5,161 bases of DNA from Chloroflexota bacterium. Its GTDB lineage: Bacteria; Chloroflexota; Anaerolineae; B4-G1; DUEL01. Shown in pieces: positions 1-3,650 of the stretch (position 1 is the first letter of the stretch; each line of letters starts with the position of its first letter). The position numbers and the translations under genes were made by a program. The notes below the pieces were generated by a model. It did no database searches. It saw only the letters and a program-made list of their open reading frames with translations, and was not told where the DNA came from. The stretch covers positions 1 to 5,161 of the forward strand of contig JAGHZG010000161.1 in NCBI GenBank assembly GCA_017743275.1. Reading direction: 5' to 3'.

Positions 1-2
1 CA

Positions 3-102
3 CTGCAAAAACTCATCGCAGAGAACGCGGAGAGCGCAGAGATTTTCTTTAATAATGCTCTGCGTACTCTGCGGTCTCTGCGATAAAGAACCCTTTTTGC
101 AG
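3..102. repeat. Imperfect 100-nt inverted-repeat (hairpin) element made of 9-nt units
   Basis: The inner arms are 15-41 and 58-84. The 25-base core of the left arm (17-41) pairs with 58-82 with about four mismatches. Outer arms CTGCAAAAA (3-11) and TTTTTGCAG (94-102) are exact reverse complements. The inner left arm is itself three 9-nt units (CGCAGAGAA, CGCGGAGAG, CGCAGAGAT). The right arm is three complementary units (CTCTGCGTA, CTCTGCGGT, CTCTGCGAT). The AT-rich loop is at about 42-57. It has no coding content; a + frame that is open from 55 is accounted for by the repeat and the leader. It resembles a dispersed palindromic or MITE/REP-like element by structure only. It begins almost exactly at the window edge, as expected if an assembly broke at a multi-copy repeat (inference). 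I see no convincing promoter here. Confidence 0.75.
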
Positions 103-110
103 GGAAGTCA

Positions 111-180
111 ATCTTGCATCTTGCACTCCTGCCATCTTGCATCCCTGTCTCCTTGTTTCCTTGTATCCTTGCATCCTTAC
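111..180 (+). repeat. Degenerate 8-nt tandem array (consensus ATCCTTGY) in the leader of the aminotransferase gene
   Basis: Consecutive units read ATCTTGC, ATCTTGC, ACTCCTGC, CATCTTGC, ATCCCTGT, CTCCTTGT, TTCCTTGT, ATCCTTGC and ATCCTTAC. The first two are 7 nt and the remaining seven are exactly 8 nt. The array is pyrimidine-rich on the + strand and ends two bases before the Shine-Dalgarno sequence. It has no spacers, so it is not CRISPR. It probably lies in the 5' untranslated leader. Its function is unknown; replication slippage is the simplest origin. Confidence 0.75.
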
Positions 181-182
181 CC

Positions 183-188
183 GGAGGT
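183..188 (+). promoter_or_regulatory. Ribosome binding site that fixes the aminotransferase start
   Basis: GGAGGT lies four bases before the ATG at 193. The reading frame is open upstream to an ATG at 55, but that extension is encoded by the repeats and has no such site, so the start at 193 is preferred. Confidence 0.85.
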
Positions 189-192
189 CCCA

Positions 193-1359
193 ATGAAAAA
201 CCGCAAACTCCTGATGATTCCCGGCCCCGTGGAGTTCACGCCGGAGGTGCTGGCGGCCATGGGGCTCCCCACCACCAGCCACCTGGCTCCCAACTTCGTG
301 GAGGTCTTCGGGCAGGCGCTGGACCGGCTGAAAGAAGTCTTCCTCTTCCCCGACGGCCAGCCCTTCATCGTCGCCGGGTCCGGCACCCTGGCCATGGAAA
401 TGGCGGCGGCCAACCTGATAGAGCCGGGCGACCGCGCGCTGGTCCTCATCACCGGCTACTTCAGCGACCGGTACGTCGCCATCCTGGAGCGGTGCGGCGC
501 GCAGGTCACTGCGCTGCAGCCGCCCGCCATCGGGGATACGCCGCCCCTGGAGGCGGTGGAGGCCGCGCTCGCCCAGGGCGACTACAAACTGATGACCATC
601 ACCCACGTGGACACCTCCACCGCCGTCCTGAGCGACGTCCGGACCCTGGCAGAACTGGGCCGCCGCTACGGCGCGCTGGTCGTCGTGGACGGCGTCTGCA
701 GCGTGGGCGGGGAGGAACTGCGGCCCCAGGAGTGGGGGGTGGACCTGGTCCTCAGCGCCTCCCAGAAGGCCCTGGGGGTTCCGCCGGGGCTGGCCATCGT
801 CGTCGCTGGGCCGCGGGCGATGGAGGCCTTCCGGAAGCGGAAGACCCCCGTCCCAAACTACTACGCCGACTGGACCAACTGGCTGCCGATTATGGAGTCG
901 TACCAGGCCCGGAAGGGCGCCTACTTCGGCACCCCGCCCGTCAACCTCATCTGGGCCCTCAACGTCAGCCTGGAGCAGATTCTGGAGGAGGGGCTGGAGG
1001 CCCGCTTCGCCCGCCATCGCCGCCTGAGCGACGCCTTCAAGGCCGGGATGGCCGCCCTGGGGCTGGCGCAGGTGCCCGTGAGCCTGGAGAAGGCCGCCCA
1101 CACCCTCACCAACCTCTACTACCCTGAAGGGGTGGACGCCCGGATGCTCCCTCACGTGCGGGACGCCGGGGTCATCGTCGCCACGGGCCGGCATCCCGCC
1201 CTGGGCGAGCGGTACTTCCGCGTCGGGCACATGGGGGCCGTCACCTCCGCCGACATCCTGGTGGCGGTCGGGGCGATAGAGTATGGGCTCCGGAAGATGA
1301 ATTACCCCTTTGAGCCCGGCGCGGGCCTGGCCGCCGCCCAACGGGTGCTGCTGGGGTAA
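193..1359 (+). CDS. Alanine-glyoxylate aminotransferase family protein (class V, PLP-dependent)
   Basis: A 388-residue cytosolic enzyme of fold type I, expected to transfer an amino group from alanine (or serine) to glyoxylate, giving glycine. Visible motifs: the N-terminal IPGPVEFTPEV substrate loop (residues 9-19), AGSGTLAMEMA (61-71) for cofactor phosphate, HVDTSTAVL (138-146), VVVDGVCSVGG (163-173) with Asp166 expected to contact the pyridine nitrogen, SASQK (188-192) with Lys192 as the Schiff-base lysine, GTPP (246-249), and FRVGHMG (342-348) with Arg343 as the likely carboxylate-binding residue. Length is normal for the family. From memory the protein is close in pattern to eukaryotic AGX1-type alanine-glyoxylate aminotransferases, including PIMESY and ILEEGL; that comparison was not computed. 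ATG 193 follows a good ribosome site. The gene lies 97 bp before a glcD-like gene on the same strand, so a shared glycolate-to-glycine role is likely. Serine-pyruvate or serine-glyoxylate specificity cannot be excluded. Confidence 0.9.
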   Translation: MKNRKLLMIPGPVEFTPEVLAAMGLPTTSHLAPNFVEVFGQALDRLKEVFLFPDGQPFIVAGSGTLAMEMAAANLIEPGDRALVLITGYFSDRYVAILERCGAQVTALQPPAIGDTPPLEAVEAALAQGDYKLMTITHVDTSTAVLSDVRTLAELGRRYGALVVVDGVCSVGGEELRPQEWGVDLVLSASQKALGVPPGLAIVVAGPRAMEAFRKRKTPVPNYYADWTNWLPIMESYQARKGAYFGTPPVNLIWALNVSLEQILEEGLEARFARHRRLSDAFKAGMAALGLAQVPVSLEKAAHTLTNLYYPEGVDARMLPHVRDAGVIVATGRHPALGERYFRVGHMGAVTSADILVAVGAIEYGLRKMNYPFEPGAGLAAAQRVLLG

Positions 1360-1360
1360 T

Positions 1361-1437
1361 CACGCTTCACGTTTCACGTAAAACGTAAAACGTAAAACGT
1401 AAAACGTGAAACGTGAAACGTGAAACGTGAAACGTGA
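1361..1437 (+). repeat. Eleven-copy heptamer tandem array (AACGTRA) between the aminotransferase and glcD genes
   Basis: The array starts two bases after the upstream stop codon. The units are exactly 7 nt: CACGCTT, CACGTTT, CACGTAA, three AACGTAA, then five AACGTGA. The first units are the reverse complement of the last ones: TTCACGTTTCACGT (1366-1379) is complementary to ACGTGAAACGTGAA, which occurs at 1404, 1411 and 1418. The transcript could therefore fold into a 14-bp stem in several registers. There is no T-run, so it is not a standard terminator. It ends ten bases before the glcD ribosome binding site. Possible roles are an mRNA spacer, an attenuating hairpin or simple slippage DNA; none is proven. 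Confidence 0.9.
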
Positions 1438-1456
1438 TGAGTCGCCGGAGGGGATC

Positions 1457-2854
1457 ATGTACAACAAAGTCACCCCACAGATTGTGGATACGCTGCGGGC
1501 CATCGTCGGGGAGGGGAACGTCCGCACCGACGAGGAGGCGCTGGAGAAGTACGCCCACGATGAGACCGTTGGCCTCTGGGCCCAGCCGGAGGTTGTCGTC
1601 TTCGTCCACTCTGCGCCGGAGGTCGCCGAAATCTTCCGCCTGGCCGTGCGGGAACGGATTCCCGTCACCCCGCGCGGGGCCGGGTACGGCCTGAGCGGCG
1701 GCGCCGTCCCCGTCTTCGGCGGCATCGTCCTCTCCACCGAGAAGATGAATCGCATCCTGGAGATAGACAAGCAGAACCTGATGGTCACCGTGGAACCGGG
1801 GGTCATCACCGGGGACATCCACCGCGCGGTGGAGGCGGAGGGGCTCTTCTACCCGCCGGACCCGGCCAGCCTGGATTCCTGCACCATCGGCGGGAACATT
1901 GCCGAGGGCGCGGGCGGCCCCCGGGCCGTCAAGTACGGGACGACGAAGGACTACGTCTGCGGCCTGGAGGCCGTCCTCCCCTCCGGGGACATCATCACCT
2001 GCGGCGGCAAACTGGTCAAGAACGTCACCGGCTACAACCTCGTCCAGTTGCTGGTGGGCTCCGAGGGGACCCTGGCCGTGGTGACGAAGATTGTCCTGCG
2101 CCTGCTGCCTCTGCCGAAATACCGGGTGGACCTGCTGGTCCCCTACGACGACTTCCAGGCCGCCGCCGACACCGTCTCCGACATCATCGCCGCCCGCATC
2201 CTCCCGGCGACCATTGAGTTCATGGAACAGGATAGCGTCCTGGCGGCGGAGCGCCTCCTGCAGAAGACCGTCCCCTACGACGACGCGGCGGCCCACCTGC
2301 TGATTCAACTGGACGGGAACCGGCAGGAGTCAGTGGACGCGGACTTTGAGGCGGTGGGGGAAATCTGCCTGGACCACGGGGCGCGAGATGTGCTGGTGGC
2401 GAAGGATACTCGCACCCGAGACCGGCTGTGGGAGGCCCGGCGGGCCATCGTGGACGCGCTGAAACACGAGAGCCCGGTCAACCATATGGAGGACGTCGTG
2501 GTGCCGCGCGCGGAGATTCCGGCCCTGCTGCGGGGGATCAAGGAGATTGCCCGGCGGCACGGGGTGCGCATCGTCTGCTTCGGCCACGCCGGGGACGGCA
2601 ACGTCCACGTCAACGCGCTGAAGGACGCCCTGCCGGAGGAGGAGTGGCAGGCGCTGGTGCCCGTCCTCTCTGAGGAAATCTACCGGCTGACCCTCTCCCT
2701 GGGCGGGACCATCACCGGAGAGCACGGGGTGGGCGCCACCCGTCGCCGCTACCTGCCCCTGGCGCTGGACCCGGCCCAGATCGCGCTGATGCGGGGGATC
2801 AAGGAGGTCTTTGACCCCCACCACATCCTGAATCCGGGGAAGATATTCCCGTAG
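1457..2854 (+). CDS. glcD: FAD-binding oxidase/dehydrogenase, glycolate oxidase subunit GlcD family
   Basis: A 465-residue flavoprotein of the VAO/PCMH family that oxidises 2-hydroxy acids, most likely glycolate to glyoxylate; D-lactate is the main alternative. The PCMH FAD domain covers about residues 40-219: TPRGAGYGLSGG (71-82) grips the FAD pyrophosphate, followed by VEPGV (112-116), YPPDPAS (132-138), TIGGNIAEGAGG (143-154), KYGTTKDYV (159-167) and GSEGTL (201-206). The C-terminal FAD-oxidase domain covers about 220-464, with CFGHAGDGNVHVN (374-386, metal/substrate-site histidines), GGTITGEHGVG (416-426) and FDPHHILNPGKIF (452-464). ATG 1457 follows GGAGGGG at 1447-1453; the in-frame GTG at 1427 lies inside the repeat array and is rejected. 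No GlcE or GlcF partner is next to it, so its electron acceptor is unclear. Co-transcription with the upstream glyoxylate aminotransferase is likely, since no terminator or promoter is evident between them. Confidence 0.92.
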   Translation: MYNKVTPQIVDTLRAIVGEGNVRTDEEALEKYAHDETVGLWAQPEVVVFVHSAPEVAEIFRLAVRERIPVTPRGAGYGLSGGAVPVFGGIVLSTEKMNRILEIDKQNLMVTVEPGVITGDIHRAVEAEGLFYPPDPASLDSCTIGGNIAEGAGGPRAVKYGTTKDYVCGLEAVLPSGDIITCGGKLVKNVTGYNLVQLLVGSEGTLAVVTKIVLRLLPLPKYRVDLLVPYDDFQAAADTVSDIIAARILPATIEFMEQDSVLAAERLLQKTVPYDDAAAHLLIQLDGNRQESVDADFEAVGEICLDHGARDVLVAKDTRTRDRLWEARRAIVDALKHESPVNHMEDVVVPRAEIPALLRGIKEIARRHGVRIVCFGHAGDGNVHVNALKDALPEEEWQALVPVLSEEIYRLTLSLGGTITGEHGVGATRRRYLPLALDPAQIALMRGIKEVFDPHHILNPGKIFP

Positions 2855-2886
2855 CGTGGCGCAAGATTAATCTTGCGCCACACTGC
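2851..2886. terminator. Perfect 26-bp palindrome between convergent genes, probable bidirectional terminator
   Basis: Positions 2856-2881 form an exact palindrome with 13-base arms, centred on ATTAAT. After one mismatch (2855/2882), pairing continues 2854/2883 to 2851/2886, counting one G-U pair. It covers both stop codons: TAG of glcD (2852-2854) and TAA of cutA on the - strand (2867-2869), so the last codons of cutA lie within the stem. A strong RNA hairpin can form from either strand. There is no U-tract on either side, so intrinsic termination is unproven; it may instead protect 3' ends or be a dispersed palindrome. Confidence 0.55.
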
Positions 2887-3187
2887 TCCCCACCCAATCC
2901 AGATACGCCTCCAGCCCCCGCTGGATGGGGATCTGGACGACCTCCGGCACCTGGTAGGAGTGGTGCTCCCGGATGAAGGCCTCAACGTCGTCATAACGGG
3001 CGGCCGTCGTCTTGATCAGGAGCAGCCACTCCGGGTCCCGGTGCAGTTCCCCCTGCCAGATGTAGGTGCTGGTGACGGGCATCACCTGGACGCAGGCCGC
3101 CAGTCCCCCGGAGACCAGCCCCTCCGCCAGGCGGTGCGCCTCATCTTCTGTTCCGGCCGTCGTCATCACCACACAGTACCCGTCCAC
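2867..3187 (-). CDS. cutA: CutA1 family protein (divalent-cation tolerance)
   Basis: A 106-residue protein with the whole CutA signature: YCVVMTTAGTEDEAHRLA (4-21), LAACVQVMPVTSTYIWQGEL (29-48), EWLLLIKTT (53-61), HHSYQVPEVVQIPI (75-88) and YLDWV (95-99). The family forms very stable ferredoxin-like trimers that bind copper and other divalent metals; a role in metal tolerance was proposed from E. coli, but the cellular function remains debated. Cys32 matches the conserved ACV cysteine. The start is GTG at 3187-3185, which overlaps the last base of the upstream TAG stop (TAGTG), with GGAG at 3199-3196 inside the upstream gene. This predicts translational coupling with the GYD-domain gene. Its 3' end lies inside the palindrome shared with glcD. 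Length is normal and nothing appears broken. Confidence 0.93.
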   Translation of the reverse strand: MDGYCVVMTTAGTEDEAHRLAEGLVSGGLAACVQVMPVTSTYIWQGELHRDPEWLLLIKTTAARYDDVEAFIREHHSYQVPEVVQIPIQRGLEAYLDWVGSSVAQD

Positions 3188-3483
3188 TACATCTTCTCCA
3201 CAATCTCCCGGAATTCCTCAAACGGGATCGCGGTGAGGGTCTGGGTGGTGCAGTGGCCGAAGATGTTGGCCAGGAGGGCCACCCGGGCGGCAGATTTGGC
3301 GTCGGGGGCCTCAAAGATGTGCAGGAAGTCGTACTCCCCCAGGAGGGCATAACTGGCGATTCGTCGCACCTCCGGACACTCCTCCTTCAGCCGCCGGTCA
3401 AACTCCTGGTCCATAACCGAAAGGGCCCGCACCTCGCCGGGACTGCGCAGCGAGATTTTGGAAAGCAGGATGAAGGTCGTCAT
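3187..3483 (-). CDS. GYD domain-containing small protein
   Basis: A 98-residue protein that matches the GYD-domain family in layout. The N-terminal strand TTFILLSKI (2-10) is followed by a helix rich in charged residues (17-34), then SYALLGEYDFLHIFEAPD (44-61) holding the diagnostic G-x-Y-D, a helix KSAARVALLANIFG (63-76), and CTTQTLTAIPFEEF (78-91). These proteins adopt a dimeric alpha/beta-barrel (ferredoxin-like) fold. Their biochemical role is unknown, and no function is assigned here. It has no signal peptide or membrane segment. ATG 3483 has a near-perfect ribosome site. It is the first gene of a two-gene unit with cutA and overlaps its start by one base. Lrp/AsnC ligand-binding (RAM-like) domains have a similar fold and are the alternative, but the GYD motif and length fit better. 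Confidence 0.83.
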   Translation of the reverse strand: MTTFILLSKISLRSPGEVRALSVMDQEFDRRLKEECPEVRRIASYALLGEYDFLHIFEAPDAKSAARVALLANIFGHCTTQTLTAIPFEEFREIVEKM

Positions 3484-3488
3484 CGTCC

Positions 3489-3496
3489 ACCTCCTT
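3489..3496 (-). promoter_or_regulatory. Strong ribosome binding site of the GYD-domain gene
   Basis: On the - strand AAGGAGGT lies five bases before the ATG at 3483. It is the best Shine-Dalgarno match in the window and implies high translation of the GYD-cutA unit. Confidence 0.85.
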
Positions 3497-3499
3497 CCG

Positions 3500-3548
3500 C
3501 TGACGACTGACGGCTACCGACTAACGGCTGACGGCTGACAACTAACGG
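3500..3548. repeat. Seven-copy heptamer tandem array (CTRACGG)
   Basis: Exact 7-nt units on the + strand: CTGACGA, CTGACGG, CTACCGA, CTAACGG, CTGACGG, CTGACAA and CTAACGG, with a weak eighth copy (CTATCCA) to 3555. The array begins four bases upstream of the GYD gene's ribosome site. It would be the transcribed leader of the GYD-cutA mRNA if the leftward promoter proposed at 3557-3585 is used. The period equals that of the array at 1361-1437, but the unit is different. Confidence 0.85.
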
Positions 3549-3556
3549 CTATCCAT

Positions 3557-3585
3557 GTTATCCGCGAAAATTGCCGCGTTGTCAA
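3557..3585 (-). promoter_or_regulatory. Possible leftward promoter for the GYD-cutA unit
   Basis: On the - strand a perfect -35 TTGACA (3585-3580) is followed after 17 bases by GATAAC (3562-3557), which matches four of six positions of the -10 consensus. TAACAT (3560-3555, 19-base spacer) is an alternative. Transcription would start near 3550 and run through the heptamer array. The -10 is weak, so this call rests mainly on the -35 and the position. Confidence 0.35.
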
Positions 3586-3597
3586 GTTCTTTGACAA
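3579..3597. promoter_or_regulatory. Dyad TTGTCAA-N5-TTGACAA overlapping the -35 region, candidate operator
   Basis: Two exact 7-base inverted arms (3579-3585 and 3591-3597) are separated by GTTCT. The right arm contains the -35 of the relA/spoT promoter, and the left arm contains a -35 for the opposite strand. A third half-site, TGTCAAG, occurs at 3623-3629 near the predicted transcription start; it is a direct repeat of 3580-3586 at 43 bp. A regulator bound here could block both promoters. Equally, the dyad may simply be two back-to-back -35 boxes. Confidence 0.45.
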
Positions 3598-3618
3598 ATC
3601 CCCCGTCTGCGCTATACT
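3591..3618 (+). promoter_or_regulatory. Sigma70-type promoter of the RelA/SpoT gene
   Basis: The -35 TTGACA (3591-3596) is a perfect match. The -10 TATACT (3613-3618) matches five of six consensus positions, and the spacer is 16 bases. Transcription would start near 3625, leaving a leader of about 26 bases before ATG 3651. No extended -10 TG is present. Confidence 0.72.
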
Positions 3619-3650
3619 GATATGTCAAGCCACCGCTGACCCATACACCT

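Noticed and set aside
55..192. N-terminal extension of the aminotransferase from ATG 55
   Set aside because: The 46 extra residues are encoded by repeats, are Cys/Leu/Ser-rich and do not belong to the family, and GGAGGT at 183-188 supports ATG 193.
49..1341. Long open frame on the - strand (about 430 codons) opposite the aminotransferase gene
   Set aside because: It is a GC-rich codon-bias shadow: Gly/Pro/Val/His-rich with no recognisable domain, and the + strand gene in the same place has all family motifs.
1361..1437. CRISPR array
   Set aside because: Units are 7 nt and directly adjacent, with no spacers, and no cas gene is present.
1427..1456. GTG start for glcD ten codons upstream
   Set aside because: It lies in the heptamer array and has no ribosome site; ATG 1457 has GGAGGGG at 1447-1453.
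1360..2308. Two overlapping - strand open frames (152 and 313 codons) opposite glcD
   Set aside because: Their C-terminal Phe/His/Val/Ser repeats are just the translated heptamer array, and the rest mirrors glcD codon bias.
3622..3639. Five-codon upstream ORF (ATG TCA AGC CAC CGC TGA) before the RSH gene
   Set aside because: The predicted transcription start (about 3625) falls at or after its ATG, and it has no ribosome site.
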